DNA from: an uncultured Roseicyclus sp.
Lineage (GTDB): Bacteria; Pseudomonadota; Alphaproteobacteria; Rhodobacterales; Rhodobacteraceae
Length of the DNA: 64,000 bases
Assembly: GCA_947491935.1 (NCBI GenBank)
Contig: CANLLF010000004.1
Span: forward strand, 248,001 to 312,000
Direction: 5' to 3'
Shown here piece by piece: positions 54,618-64,000 of the stretch; position 1 is the stretch's first letter; the number at the start of each line of letters is the position of its first letter. The translations under genes were made by a program, and so were the position numbers. Under the pieces are notes generated by a model, which was not told the origin of the DNA, did no database searches, and saw only the letters and a list, made by a program, of their open reading frames with translations.

Positions 54618-54989
54618 ATGACCCGATCAAAAGAAAAACGCGCATCCGCCGTCTACACGCTGCTTGTCCAGGTGGGCCGCAAGGCCGATGACGGATTGCC
54701 CGATGGCGCCACCGGCGCGGGCCTGTTGTGCTTCGCCGCCGGCGTGGATGAGGCCGAGGCCGTCCGCGAAACCGTGGCCGTCCTGAAACAGGCCGATCTC
54801 GCGCCGCTCGATGTCACCGGATATGGCACGTTGGAGGAGCGCGTGGCGCAGGGGGATGAGATCAGCGACGAAGAGCGCGGCCTCATGGACCGCGCGCGGG
54901 CCGAAAACGCCGTTATCGTGGTGCAGATGACGCCGTTCTTCGATGATGGCGCGGCAAACGCCGCTACGCCGCCCGCGACGCAGCCGTAA
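54618..54989 (+). CDS. Hypothetical protein, 123 residues
   Basis: A mixed alpha/beta protein (VYTLLVQVGRKADDGLPDGA and ENAVIVVQMTPFFDDG) with a run of charged residues between. The ATG at 54618 is chosen; upstream open frame to 54576 lacks a ribosome binding site. I do not recognise a family. Its stop overlaps the 3' end of the Hint-domain gene on the other strand by 26 nt. It lies between dapD and dapE. Confidence 0.6.
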   Translation: MTRSKEKRASAVYTLLVQVGRKADDGLPDGATGAGLLCFAAGVDEAEAVRETVAVLKQADLAPLDVTGYGTLEERVAQGDEISDEERGLMDRARAENAVIVVQMTPFFDDGAANAATPPATQP

Positions 54990-56013
54990 CCAGCGCCCGG
55001 GCCGTGGCCCGGTCCAGAAGCGGCAGGGACGGCGACAGGTCCCGCGCCACCGGTGCGGCCGTCCGGCTGATCCGCGGCCCGCCCTGGGCCAGCACATCGC
55101 CCAGATGCGCGGTTTCGATGGGACAGCGTTCCACCCGGATACAAGTCGGGTCGTCCAGCATCATGTGGTAGAACACGCGCATCGGTTCGGTACGGTCGCG
55201 CTGCACGGCACGCCCCGTCATCAGATCGACGGCTTTGGCCAGAACCGCCTCCGTGCCGCACAAGTAATCCACCACCGGGCCGGTCTGCAAAAGCCGCGTC
55301 TGCGGCGTGACCACAAGGTTGCGGGCCAGCCCGAAATAGGGCGCGCGCAGCCGGATCGGGGCCATGCGCCCAAGGCTCAGCCGCGGCCGCGCCTCGATCC
55401 AGCGCAGCGGATGGGCGTCACCCTCGGCATCCAGGATCAGGTCACCGGGTCGCAGGACATCGACAGGGCGGGGCCCCTCGGGCGTGTCGACCAATGCGCC
55501 GCTTTCAACACCGGGCAGATCGGCCGCAGGCACGGCGGAGGACGCAACGGCGGCCACATGGGCGATGGACAGGAACCCGCTGACCCGTGGCAAGGCTTCG
55601 GCCAGCGTCGCGATCCGGGCGAGGCCGGAATGCAGGATCTCCGTCCGATCCTGATCGTAATTGGTAACCTCGAACACCTCCGCGCGCCCTTCCGAGCAGC
55701 AGATGTAGCGAATGCCGACCGTCTCGCCGGGGCGCATCATCTGTGGCCCGGTGATCAGGTCGATCTCGCCGTGCACCAGCCGCAGCGCGCCACCCGGCAT
55801 CAGGTACAGGCCAATCCCCTCGCCGCCATCGGATCCGCCCTGCCAGAGGCGCAGCGGGATCTCCCGCAACGGCAGGCCGCGCCCGCGCTTGGGGACCGGG
55901 CGCTGCGGCCCCATCACTTCGAGCTTCAGGGTCAGCGCGCGAAGCGGCGCATTGCAGGCCGTCGGTGGCGCCCGATGCGTGCGCCCGTCACTCCAGATCG
56001 CTTGCCATGTCAT
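54964..56013 (-). CDS. Hint-domain protein lacking the usual catalytic cysteine
   Basis: A 349-residue protein. After an N-terminal region of about 170 residues it has a Hedgehog/intein (Hint) domain: GALVDTPEGPRPVDVLRPGD, then HPLRWIEARP, APYFGLARNLVVTPQTRLLQ and the end HLGDVLAQGG. Hint domains start with a Cys that begins self-cleavage, normally in a PCFxxGT motif. Here the segment reads LPGVESGALV, with no cysteine at that place. It may be a non-cleaving variant. It is in tandem with a second Hint protein 13 nt away that does have PCF. Confidence 0.75.
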   Translation of the reverse strand: MTWQAIWSDGRTHRAPPTACNAPLRALTLKLEVMGPQRPVPKRGRGLPLREIPLRLWQGGSDGGEGIGLYLMPGGALRLVHGEIDLITGPQMMRPGETVGIRYICCSEGRAEVFEVTNYDQDRTEILHSGLARIATLAEALPRVSGFLSIAHVAAVASSAVPAADLPGVESGALVDTPEGPRPVDVLRPGDLILDAEGDAHPLRWIEARPRLSLGRMAPIRLRAPYFGLARNLVVTPQTRLLQTGPVVDYLCGTEAVLAKAVDLMTGRAVQRDRTEPMRVFYHMMLDDPTCIRVERCPIETAHLGDVLAQGGPRISRTAAPVARDLSPSLPLLDRATARALVTAASRAA

Positions 56014-56026
56014 CGTCCGTGCCCCG

Positions 56027-57604
56027 TCAATGCAGCATTGCGCGGGCCTCATAGGCGCGCAGCGGCATACGGGCGGCGGGCCCATAGCCTTGTTTCGTAT
56101 CGGGGTCGATCTCCGGGAACAGAGTCAGAACCTCGTCGCGAACCGCCTCGTCCAGATCGTTGAGAACCGTGGGGCCGGGCAGGAAGCTCTCGGTTGCGAG
56201 ACCTTCGGAAAAGACAAGCTGGTGCTGATCGAACAGGACGTGGAAATAATCGACATCCCCGCCGCTCAGCACCCGAACCGAGCAATCGTTGACCAGGTCC
56301 TTGGCCGCCACCAGAACCTCCTCTTCGCCGAACATCAGTTCCGCCATCCAATGGGTCAGCAACACGCGATGCTGCGGCGAGACTACAAGGCGGCGATGCA
56401 TCCCGAACGTGCCCGCTTCGATCGCCACCGGTGCAAACCGCCCATCGGCCGGCACCGTCCGCGACCCGATCCAGCGGATCGGCTGCAAGCCGTTGTCGCG
56501 GGTCTCGATCAGATCACCCGCCCGCAACTCCTCCACCGGCCTTTCGCCCCGCTCGGTCAGGATCATCGTGCCGCGCACGAAACACGGGATCGCGGTGATG
56601 GTGACAAAGGCCGTGTCGGTGATCCCGGTTCCGTCATCGGCGGTATAGGTGAAGTTGATGGTTTCCGGTTCGGTCAGGTTGGTCTGGCTGGCCGGCGCGA
56701 CCACCTGAAGCTCGCCGTTCGGCAACAGGGTGATCTCGTGCCCCGAACTGAGCGTCACCGTGTCGTTGGGGTTCACCTCGATCCCGTTGACATGGGTGAT
56801 GAACGCCACCCCGCCCGAGGTCGGATCATTGGCCAGCACGTCAATCGCGGTGACGAAACCCTCGTAATAGGTGTGCACGTCGTCTTGGGCGATAAACTCG
56901 CCCTGAATGGAATCCGCCGCGATCAGAACGGCGGAATCGTAGGAGCTGTCGCCGACATCGGCGATGCCGATCTGGATGTTGTTCTCTATCCCCGCATTCA
57001 CCGGCATCACCAGGGTGAGCGTCACGGTGAAGCCGTCCATCTCGGTGTTGTAATCGTCGTTCGTGTTGTTGTTGAACAGCGTCTCGTTTTCGTCTTGGTT
57101 GACCGAGTTGATCTGCGTGACGTTCACCACCGGCGATGTCACCAACTGGCCATTTACCCAGACGCCGAAGATGTCGTTGTAGATGGAACCGGTATATTCC
57201 GGGTATTCCTCCGATGCGAAGGTGAACTGCATCGTGATGAAGTCGGTTGTCGGGATGAAATCGATGTCGAGGTAGCTGGCATCATAGGTATTGGTGCCCG
57301 CCGCCGCGTTGAAATCCGCGTTGTTGTTCTGCCCCGACGTATTGGTCGAGGTGCCGGTGGATCGGTTCGGATCACCGTTTGATTGGGTGATGTGGCTGGC
57401 GCGGCCGGTGGACAGGATCACACCGGTATCCGACGGCGTCAGGCTGCCCGCAACGGCGTCGCCATTGGTGTAGACGCCCGAGGATTGGCTCCACCCCGAA
57501 TAGCTGGCATCGGTCACCGTCACCCCGGGACCGAAGATCGTGTTGGCCATCAGCAGCGCTGAGGCGCCTTCATTGATTGGTAGTTCGTCACCCGTCGCCG
57601 GCAT
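56027..57604 (-). CDS. Choice-of-anchor L/Hint-domain surface protein
   Basis: A 525-residue protein. The N-terminal half resembles choice-of-anchor L adhesin-like proteins (NTIFGPGVTVTDASYSGWSQ, FTFASEEYPEYTGSIYNDIF), followed by an Ig-like or cadherin-like segment (VTLSSGHEITLLPNGELQVV). The C-terminal part is a Hint domain with the catalytic cysteine (IPCFVRGTMILTERGERPVE, RAGDLIETRDNGLQPIRWIG, RRLVVSPQHRVLL). Such proteins may be cleaved or processed after secretion. No signal peptide is evident, so a type I or other secretion route is likely. The Ala- and Asn-rich middle suggests a surface location. Confidence 0.8.
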   Translation of the reverse strand: MPATGDELPINEGASALLMANTIFGPGVTVTDASYSGWSQSSGVYTNGDAVAGSLTPSDTGVILSTGRASHITQSNGDPNRSTGTSTNTSGQNNNADFNAAAGTNTYDASYLDIDFIPTTDFITMQFTFASEEYPEYTGSIYNDIFGVWVNGQLVTSPVVNVTQINSVNQDENETLFNNNTNDDYNTEMDGFTVTLTLVMPVNAGIENNIQIGIADVGDSSYDSAVLIAADSIQGEFIAQDDVHTYYEGFVTAIDVLANDPTSGGVAFITHVNGIEVNPNDTVTLSSGHEITLLPNGELQVVAPASQTNLTEPETINFTYTADDGTGITDTAFVTITAIPCFVRGTMILTERGERPVEELRAGDLIETRDNGLQPIRWIGSRTVPADGRFAPVAIEAGTFGMHRRLVVSPQHRVLLTHWMAELMFGEEEVLVAAKDLVNDCSVRVLSGGDVDYFHVLFDQHQLVFSEGLATESFLPGPTVLNDLDEAVRDEVLTLFPEIDPDTKQGYGPAARMPLRAYEARAMLH

Positions 57605-57901
57605 AGCGTCGCATCACCCGTTCGGGCCGAGGCTCAGCATGGCGGCGACAATGACGGTCTCGCACGGCCGCGCACAGCGCTTGCGCGCCTGCGGGTCTTC
57701 GCGGGACTGTTCTCGTTACTCTGCTCGATGCGGCGCATTTTTGCGTCCGCTGCCTGCCTCGGCGTTATTATTGATCCCGTCGTTAACATATGTCCGGGCC
57801 AGTCCATCCCATTTTCGGCAGGCCCGTGTCGTGTTCTTGCCACATTGTGATCCATCGGCCACGCCGCTAACGTGCTGCTTTCACTCGAACTTGAGGTTTT
57901 C
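57605..57901. other. 297-nt divergent region between the Hint gene and dapE
   Basis: Nothing clear was seen here. A purine-rich GAGG site lies 5 nt before dapE. Weak frames on both strands have no homology. Promoters of the Hint gene and dapE should lie here. Confidence 0.4.
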
Positions 57902-59056
57902 ATGCCCGCACATCCCGTTGATCCCGTCGCGTTGACTGCCGATCTTGTCCGCTGCAATTCGGTGACCCCGCTGGAAGGCGGCGCCCTGGTTTTGCTGCAA
58001 GATGTGTTGTCTGCGGCGGGGTTCGACTGCACCCGGGTGGACCGCAACGGGATCGCGAACCTCTATGCCCGCTGGGGCACGCGCGGCAACGGCAAGGCGT
58101 TCGGCTTCAACGGCCATACTGATGTGGTGCCGGTGGGCGATGAAGCCGCCTGGACCCATCCGCCCTTCGGCGCCGAGGTGGACGGCGACTGGCTCTATGG
58201 TCGGGGCGCGACCGACATGAAATCCGGCGTTGCGGCCTTTGCCGCGGCGGCCATTGATTTTGTGCAGGACACGCCCCCCGACGGTGCCGTGATCCTGGCC
58301 ATCACCGGCGATGAGGAGGGCGAGAGCACCGATGGCACCACCGCGCTGCTCGATTGGATGGCCGAGACGGGCGAGCGTATGGATGTCTGCATCGTGGGGG
58401 AGCCGACCTGCCCCGAACAGATGGGCGACATGATCAAGATCGGCCGCCGCGGCGCGCTCACCGCGTTTTTCGAGGTGATCGGCAAGCAGGGCCATTCCGC
58501 CTATCTGCACAAGGTCATCAACCCGATGCCCGCCGTGGCGCTTCTGGGCCATCGGCTCTCAAGCCATGTGTTGGACGAGGGCAACGATCATTTCGATCCG
58601 TCCACCTGTGCCATAACCACCATCGATACCGGCAATCCGGCGGGCAACGTCATCCCTGCACGCACCAAGATGACCGTCAACCTGCGCTTCAACGATCTCC
58701 ATACCGGCGACAGCCTCACCGCATGGTTGCGGGAGGAGGCCGACAAGGTCGCCGCGGAAACCGGCACCCGCATCGAGATGACGACCAAGCTCAGCGGTGA
58801 ATCCTTCCTGACCCCGCCCGGCGATCTGTCGACCCTTGTGTCAAACGCGGTTGCGGCGGAAACCGGGCTCACCCCCACGCTTTCCACCACGGGCGGCACA
58901 TCCGACGCCCGGTTCGTGAAAAACCACTGCCCGGTCGTGGAGTTCGGCCTCGTGGGGCACCGCATGCATCAGGTCGATGAACGAGTCCGCATCCGCGACA
59001 TCCACGACCTCAAGCGCATCTATACCCGCGTGCTCACCGACTATTTCGCGTCCTAG
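57902..59056 (+). CDS. dapE: Succinyl-diaminopimelate desuccinylase DapE
   Basis: A 384-residue zinc hydrolase that removes succinate from N-succinyl-LL-diaminopimelate. The dinuclear metal site shows [36 protein letters not shown], and [20 protein letters not shown]; the lid domain is at about 185-290 ([16 protein letters not shown]). The ATG at 57902 follows GAGG; a start at 57872 is less likely. Its stop overlaps the DUF3179 gene stop by 4 nt (CTAG). Together with DapD and DapF it covers three steps to meso-diaminopimelate. Confidence 0.97.
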   Translation: MPAHPVDPVALTADLVRCNSVTPLEGGALVLLQDVLSAAGFDCTRVDRNGIANLYARWGTRGNGKAFGFNGHTDVVPVGDEAAWTHPPFGAEVDGDWLYGRGATDMKSGVAAFAAAAIDFVQDTPPDGAVILAITGDEEGESTDGTTALLDWMAETGERMDVCIVGEPTCPEQMGDMIKIGRRGALTAFFEVIGKQGHSAYLHKVINPMPAVALLGHRLSSHVLDEGNDHFDPSTCAITTIDTGNPAGNVIPARTKMTVNLRFNDLHTGDSLTAWLREEADKVAAETGTRIEMTTKLSGESFLTPPGDLSTLVSNAVAAETGLTPTLSTTGGTSDARFVKNHCPVVEFGLVGHRMHQVDERVRIRDIHDLKRIYTRVLTDYFAS

Positions 59057-60444
59057 CCGCCCGGTTCCCACAATTCGGTGTCGGGGTGGAATTGCGACCA
59101 GGCGAACCAGAACGCCTGATGGCTGCCCAGATCCTCGCCCTCCGGCCCGACCGCGCGAATGCCGCCCGCATCCAGTTCCAGCCGCACGTCTTCTACCGCG
59201 ATCTCCGCGCCCGAGAGTAGGGCCGCCATCGCAGTGCTGCGCTGAAAGGCGATGGGCGTGCCCGACGCGGTCACAACGCCGATGATGTCCTCCTGCACCG
59301 GAAGGCGCGGATCGACATCACCGATGGGAAAGATCGGGCCATCCGCATCGCGCCCGTTGCGGAAGTCGAAATCACGGCCAAGGGCCAGCGCCTCCACCAG
59401 GACGGTCGTCTCGGGATGCGCCTCGCGCCAGGACGCCCAATCGGTCGTCACAACACTGGCCTGGTCCAATTGCAACCCGATCTCGGCCAGCGGTCCGGTC
59501 ACGGCGCGGCCCAGGAACGTATCGAACACGGAATAGGTGGTGATGTCATACATCACCTTGTTCGACCGGATCAGCAGGCCCGATGTGCGCAGGATCGGGC
59601 GCTCCACGCCGGGCGGCATATTGTCGGTGAAATAGGCCTGTGCCGCGCCGCACAGGGTGCAATAGGGAATGCCCAGATGCCGCCCACCCAACGTGTCGTT
59701 GACCATTTCGCGCACTTCCATGATCTGGCGCGGATAGGCACGATATTCGCCGTTCACCTCGATCCCGAAAACGATGTCATCATCGTCGAGCCATGTCGCC
59801 TCTTCCGCCGTCTCGATCTCGGGATTGTCGGCCGCGGGGATGCAATTGCACGGCGTGTCGGTGGTGTCATAGGGCCGGTCATCGATCAGGACCCCGCCCC
59901 AGGACACCATGCGCCAATCGATGTCACCCTCCACAAAGATGCGCTCCCATCCCGGGACGAACGCGGTATAGATCCTGCGCTTGGCCTCAAGATAACTCGG
60001 AAAATCCGGGATCTCCCACGCCATCAGATGGTTGGTGATCTCCTCCTGCGGATTGCCCGCGCCCGGTTCGATCTGCAGCAGGGCGGCACCGGCCTCAGCC
60101 ATCGCCTGATCAAACGACATCCGGAAGCTGAAGCGCATCATGTCGCTGATCAGCCAGGCGAGGCGCGGATCGCCGGAGGCCGCAATGGTTTCCAGCGCGG
60201 CATCCTGTTCCGCCGTCCAGGCCCCCTGATCGAACACCTGTACGAAGGTCACGCGCACCGCCTCGGCCAGATCATCCGGCAAAGGGCCCTCGGGGATGGC
60301 GGGCGGGGTGCCGAATTCCTCGATCACGTAATCGGGCAGGTCCACCTCCTGTTGCGCGATGGCGCCCGCGCCGGGGAGAAGCCCGAGCAGAAGCAGCGGG
60401 GCGGCAAACAGAAACCGAAACGGGAGTTTGGATTTGATCATCAT
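59053..60444 (-). CDS. Exported DUF3179 domain protein
   Basis: A 463-residue exported protein with a signal peptide ([20 protein letters not shown]). The C-terminal two thirds is the DUF3179 region, with [40 protein letters not shown] and [18 protein letters not shown]; two cysteines lie in a CTLC pattern, and others in [12 protein letters not shown]. The function of this family is unknown. The start is the ATG at 60444, supported by AAGG 6 nt upstream; the frame extends to 60495. Confidence 0.88.
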   Translation of the reverse strand: MMIKSKLPFRFLFAAPLLLLGLLPGAGAIAQQEVDLPDYVIEEFGTPPAIPEGPLPDDLAEAVRVTFVQVFDQGAWTAEQDAALETIAASGDPRLAWLISDMMRFSFRMSFDQAMAEAGAALLQIEPGAGNPQEEITNHLMAWEIPDFPSYLEAKRRIYTAFVPGWERIFVEGDIDWRMVSWGGVLIDDRPYDTTDTPCNCIPAADNPEIETAEEATWLDDDDIVFGIEVNGEYRAYPRQIMEVREMVNDTLGGRHLGIPYCTLCGAAQAYFTDNMPPGVERPILRTSGLLIRSNKVMYDITTYSVFDTFLGRAVTGPLAEIGLQLDQASVVTTDWASWREAHPETTVLVEALALGRDFDFRNGRDADGPIFPIGDVDPRLPVQEDIIGVVTASGTPIAFQRSTAMAALLSGAEIAVEDVRLELDAGGIRAVGPEGEDLGSHQAFWFAWSQFHPDTELWEPGG

Positions 60445-60593
60445 GGGCAACCTTGGGGATATGTCACGAGGGGCGGTTGGGATGTCACAAAGCATTCCGG
60501 GAATCCGTGATCCGCACCAATCACGTTTGCTTTAGACGGGCCTGTCGCCATTTCCGCGATGACGCCCGGCCACCCCCATGTTAGGGCAGCGTC

Positions 60594-62846
60594 ATGAGCA
60601 AACTCCCCTCCAAAGACCAGCTGCTGAAATGGATCGCCGACAATCCCGGTGCACAATCCAAGCGCGACATCGCCAAGGCGTTCGGCATCAAGGGCGCGGC
60701 CCGGATCGACCTCAAGAAGCTGCTCAAGGAGCTGGAGGCCGACGGCCATCTGGAAAAGAAGCGCCGCACCTATCGCGACCCCGAAAAACTGCCGCCCGTC
60801 ACCATCCTGTCGGTGCAGGCGCCTGATGATAGCGGCGATCTTTTTGCGCGGCCCCTGGAATGGCATGGCGACGGGCCAGAGCCCCGGGTGCTCTACACGC
60901 CGCGCAATGCGGATCCGGCGCTGGGAGAGGGGGACCGGATCCTCGCCAAGCTCTTTGAGGCGCGCGGCGAGGATCACCAATACACCGCCAGACTGATCCG
61001 CAAGATCGGGACCAACCCCCGGAAAATCCTCGGAATTTTCCGAAGTGGGGCCGAAGGCGGGCGGATCATCCCGATCTCCAAAGGCTCAGACAAGGAATGG
61101 CAGGTGCGCGGCGGCGATACCCACGGCGCAAAGGATGGTGAACTGGTCGAGGGGGAGCTTGCCGGCCCCAAATCCCGCATGGGCGCGCCGCGGGCGCGCA
61201 TCACCAGCCGTCTGGGCGATCCCGGCGCACCCCGCGCGGTGTCGCTGATTGCGATCCACGAACACGGCATCCCCGATGCCTTCCCCGATGCGGTGATGGC
61301 GCAGGCCGACGCGGCCAAGCCTGCAGGCCTGAAGGGCCGCGAGGATCTCCGCAACATGCCGCTGGTCACCATCGATCCGGCTGACGCGCGCGACCATGAC
61401 GATGCCTGCTATGCCCATGCCGATGACGACCCCAAGAACAAGGGCGGCCATGTCATCTGGGTCGCTATCGCCGACGTCGCCCACTATGTCACACCCGGAT
61501 CGGCGCTGGATCGTGAGGCGCGCAAGCGGGGCAATTCGACCTATTTCCCCGATCGCGTCGTGCCGATGCTGCCGGATCGCCTGTCGGGTGATCTCTGTTC
61601 GCTCCATGAAGGCGTGCCCCGCGCCGTGATTGCCGTGCGCATGGTCATCGATGCCGAGGGGCGGAAGATCGCGCACAGCTTCCATCGCGGCCTGATGCAA
61701 TCGGCTGCGTCGCTGCATTACGAGGAGGTTCAGGCCGCCCGGGACGGCGCGCCGAATGACAAGACCGGCCCGCTCTTGGAGCCGGTGATCCAGCCGCTCT
61801 ACGCCGCCTATGAGGCGCTCCTGACCGCACGCAGCAAACGGCAACCGCTGGAGCTGGACCTACCGGAACGGCGGATCGAGCTGGCCGAGGACGGCACGGT
61901 GACATCGGTGGCCTTCAAGGACCGGCTGGATGCCCATCGGCTGATCGAGGAATTCATGGTGCTGGCCAATGTGGCGGCGGCGGAAACCCTGATCGCCAAA
62001 CGCACACCGCTTCTGTTCCGGGTTCATGAAGAACCCTCCCCGGAAAAACTCGATGCCCTGCGCGAGGTGGCCGAGGCATCCGGCCTTGTGCTCGCCAAGG
62101 GGCAGGTCCTGCAAACCCGGCACCTCAACGCGCTCCTGAAAGGCGCGGTCGATAGCGGGCAATCCGAGTTGATCTCCCTCTCCACCCTGCGCTCGATGCA
62201 GCAGGCCTATTACAACCCCGAGAATTTCGGGCATTTCGGGCTGGCGCTGAAATCCTACGCGCATTTCACCTCCCCCATCCGGCGCTATGCGGATCTGGTC
62301 GTGCACCGCGCGCTGATCTCTGCCCATGGTTGGGGGAAGGACGGCCTGGCGCCTGATGAGATCGAGAGGCTGGAAGAGACCGCGAAGCTGATCTCCGACA
62401 CCGAACGCCGCTCGATGGTGGCCGAGCGCGACACGTCCGACCGCTACCTCGCCGCCTACCTCTCGGACCGCGTCGGCGCGGAATTTGGCGGCCGTATCTC
62501 CGGCATCGCCCGGTTCGGCGTGTTCGTGAAGCTCGATGAAACGGGTGCCGACGGGCTGCTGCCGATGCGGGCGCTGGGGCAGGAATATTTCCACTACGAC
62601 GCCGAAAGCCAGACCCTGATGGGCGCCGATACCGGCATCATCATCGGCGTCGGCGACCGGGTGCGCGTGAAGCTGGCCGAAGCGGTGCCGGTGACCGGTG
62701 GATTGACGCTGGAGCTTCTGGAACATGACGGGCAGGCGCGGCCGCAATCCCGGCGCAAGGGGCGGCGAAAACCACCCGCGCGGCGCAAGGTCGGCGGCAC
62801 CAAGGCGCGGAACACCAAGCTGCGCAAGAAGGCCGCCCGCCGGTGA
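60594..62846 (+). CDS. rnr: Ribonuclease R
   Basis: A 750-residue exoribonuclease that degrades structured RNA 3' to 5'. The N-terminus is a winged helix (AQSKRDIAKAFGIKGAARID), followed by cold-shock-like OB folds, the catalytic RNB domain with TIDPADARDHDDACYAHADD and FTSPIRRYADLVVHRALI, an S1 domain (GRISGIARFGVFVKLDETGA) and a lysine-rich C-terminal tail. Length and order are normal. It is divergent from the DUF3179 gene, with about 150 nt between. Confidence 0.98.
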   Translation: MSKLPSKDQLLKWIADNPGAQSKRDIAKAFGIKGAARIDLKKLLKELEADGHLEKKRRTYRDPEKLPPVTILSVQAPDDSGDLFARPLEWHGDGPEPRVLYTPRNADPALGEGDRILAKLFEARGEDHQYTARLIRKIGTNPRKILGIFRSGAEGGRIIPISKGSDKEWQVRGGDTHGAKDGELVEGELAGPKSRMGAPRARITSRLGDPGAPRAVSLIAIHEHGIPDAFPDAVMAQADAAKPAGLKGREDLRNMPLVTIDPADARDHDDACYAHADDDPKNKGGHVIWVAIADVAHYVTPGSALDREARKRGNSTYFPDRVVPMLPDRLSGDLCSLHEGVPRAVIAVRMVIDAEGRKIAHSFHRGLMQSAASLHYEEVQAARDGAPNDKTGPLLEPVIQPLYAAYEALLTARSKRQPLELDLPERRIELAEDGTVTSVAFKDRLDAHRLIEEFMVLANVAAAETLIAKRTPLLFRVHEEPSPEKLDALREVAEASGLVLAKGQVLQTRHLNALLKGAVDSGQSELISLSTLRSMQQAYYNPENFGHFGLALKSYAHFTSPIRRYADLVVHRALISAHGWGKDGLAPDEIERLEETAKLISDTERRSMVAERDTSDRYLAAYLSDRVGAEFGGRISGIARFGVFVKLDETGADGLLPMRALGQEYFHYDAESQTLMGADTGIIIGVGDRVRVKLAEAVPVTGGLTLELLEHDGQARPQSRRKGRRKPPARRKVGGTKARNTKLRKKAARR

Positions 62847-62978
62847 CGATCCTCCGATCTTGGCCGGTTTCACGGCACGCTAACCGGCAGAACCCCGCGC
62901 ATCGGTTGCGCAAAACCTGTTAGTCTTAACCAATTTTGCTGTATCGTAGCGCCGTCGAGCATAAGTGAGCCGTTGCAC

Positions 62979-64000
62979 ATGTCTGGCTTTGTCCGCGTAT
63001 CCGTCCTGGCCCTGTCGATCGGGGCCGCCCCGGCCCTGGCCGCGCCACCGGCCAATTCGCCAATCCCGTCGCCACGCCCGGAACAGATCGCGTCGGCGGC
63101 CCCCCCCGCGGTCGAGATCACCCCAAGACGGGGTGTCGAGATCGAAGTGATCGCCGTGACGGCCATCGAGGAGGCCGAAGAGACCTCGGCCGACGGCGCT
63201 TCGGTGACCGGTCTCGTGACATCCGGAACAGATGCGGAGGAGGGGCCCAGCGCCCTTGCCGTCGAGGCGTCGCGCCGCCCCACGATGCGCGGCGAGGTTC
63301 CCGCGGAGTTTGCGGCGCGGGCTGAGGAGCTTAGGGACGCCGCCGAAGCCGCCGGGCGCGCCACCGAGACCTCCGATCCCGAATTCCGCGCCTGGATCGC
63401 GGCGTTTCAGGCCCGCGCGCTGGCGGCGGGCATCACGCGCGCCACGTTCGACCAAGCCTTCGAGGGTGTGCAGCTCAACACCCGCGTGCTGGAGCGGGAC
63501 CGCAATCAGGCCGAATTTTCCCGCGCGCTCTGGGATTATCTGGATTCCGCCGTGTCGGCCACGCGGGTGGAAAACGGGCGCGCGCAATTGGCCGAATACC
63601 GGACGACCCTGGCCCGTATCGAAGAGCAATATCGGGTGGAGGCCGAAGTCGTGGCCGCCATCTGGGGCCTCGAAAGCGCCTATGGCGCGATGCGCGGCTC
63701 CACCGACATCATCGAGGCGATGGCCTCACTGGCCTATGATGGGCGGCGGCAGGACTTTTTCGAAGCGCAACTGATCGCGGCGCTGCAGATCCTGCAGGCG
63801 GGCGATACGCGGCCCCGCAACATGACCGGATCCTGGGCCGGGGCGATGGGCCATACCCAGTTCATGCCAACCTCCTATCTGGAATTCGCGCAGGATTTCA
63901 CCGGCGACGGGCGCCGCGATATCTGGAGCGACAACCCCATCGACGCGCTGGCCTCCACCGCCCATTACCTGGCCGAGCACGGCTGGACCTATGGCCAGCC
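62979..64000 (+). CDS. Lytic murein transglycosylase, MltB-like, 3' end off the window
   Basis: The visible 340 residues start with a signal peptide (FVRVSVLALSIGAAPALAA), followed by a low-complexity proline- and glutamate-rich region of about 100 residues, then an MltB-type lytic transglycosylase domain. The catalytic glutamate is Glu232 in AAIWGLESAYGAMRG; SWAGAMGHTQFMPTSYLEFA is the next family mark. It cleaves the glycan strand in the periplasm and leaves anhydro ends. The gene runs off the right edge, so the end is not seen. Confidence 0.92.
   Translation, partial: MSGFVRVSVLALSIGAAPALAAPPANSPIPSPRPEQIASAAPPAVEITPRRGVEIEVIAVTAIEEAEETSADGASVTGLVTSGTDAEEGPSALAVEASRRPTMRGEVPAEFAARAEELRDAAEAAGRATETSDPEFRAWIAAFQARALAAGITRATFDQAFEGVQLNTRVLERDRNQAEFSRALWDYLDSAVSATRVENGRAQLAEYRTTLARIEEQYRVEAEVVAAIWGLESAYGAMRGSTDIIEAMASLAYDGRRQDFFEAQLIAALQILQAGDTRPRNMTGSWAGAMGHTQFMPTSYLEFAQDFTGDGRRDIWSDNPIDALASTAHYLAEHGWTYGQ

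Noticed and set aside
1-64000. CRISPR arrays, prophage, insertion sequences or a secondary-metabolite cluster
   Set aside because: No direct-repeat arrays, transposases, integrases, phage structural genes or PKS/NRPS domains were seen on either strand.

Overview
This 64 kb window looks like an ordinary chromosomal stretch from a GC-rich alphaproteobacterium, most likely a Rhodobacterales/Roseobacter-type organism. The support is a petABC cytochrome bc1 operon whose Rieske protein starts almost exactly like the Rhodobacter one, a TPP-riboswitch-controlled thiBPQ operon, a succinylase lysine pathway (dapD, dapE, dapF), an AMP nucleosidase next to an adenine deaminase, and several small proteins typical of this family. 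Coding density is high. I see no prophage, insertion sequence, CRISPR array or plasmid replication gene.

Layout, left to right. 0-13.9 kb: a truncated PBP/OmpA-like periplasmic protein, a membrane-anchored hypothetical, secA, an exported parvulin, argJ-mutT, hemH, a degenerate methyltransferase, comF, a glutaredoxin, a MarR regulator, ubiG and a proline iminopeptidase. 13.9-25 kb: a BciB-like Fe-S flavoprotein, tRNA-Arg(CCT), a solitary LacI regulator with a perfect palindromic operator, sdaA, a chemoreceptor, an acyl-CoA dehydrogenase of the sulfinopropionyl-CoA desulfinase type with a divergent LysR regulator, tRNA-Lys(TTT), and dapF-mtaB with a small membrane protein. 25-31.5 kb: a decayed second copy of the MtaB C-terminus, PaiB-like, GST, GNAT and PNPOx-like genes, then petABC. 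31.5-39.4 kb: thiBPQ with its riboswitch, aroC, an exported hypothetical, a CcdA-thioredoxin pair, a DMT transporter and HU. 39.5-50 kb: purine salvage (ade, amn), an exported MsrA, YggT, a thioesterase, an MFS protein, mepA, two paralogous outer-membrane barrels and a LOG-family protein. 50-64 kb: a LuxR-type regulator fused to an apparently dead alpha/beta-hydrolase, a transthyretin-like membrane protein, dapD, a GlsB-like protein, two Hint-domain proteins, dapE, a DUF3179 protein, rnr and a truncated lytic transglycosylase.

The most interesting region is 50.1-53.3 kb. The LuxR-hydrolase fusion lacks both the nucleophilic serine and the catalytic histidine expected in its hydrolase part, so that part may act as a ligand sensor. 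A 20-bp dyad in its own upstream region resembles (16 of 20 positions) a perfect inverted repeat upstream of the neighbouring transthyretin-like gene. This suggests a small autoregulated two-gene system. Other leads are the desulfinase-type acyl-CoA dehydrogenase with its LysR gene, a hairpin or operator that swallows the ribosome binding site of an outer-membrane protein, the Hint-domain gene pair, and the BciB-like gene standing apart from any photosynthesis cluster.

Several functional links can be read from the order of genes. Adenine deaminase and AMP nucleosidase act in sequence in purine salvage. CcdA and the exported thioredoxin form a route for electrons to the periplasm, where the exported MsrA could use them. 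dapD, dapE and dapF cover three steps of one lysine/peptidoglycan precursor pathway, though dapF is 30 kb away from the other two. Start codons were often moved from the longest open frame to a start with a better ribosome binding site; each such case is explained in its entry.
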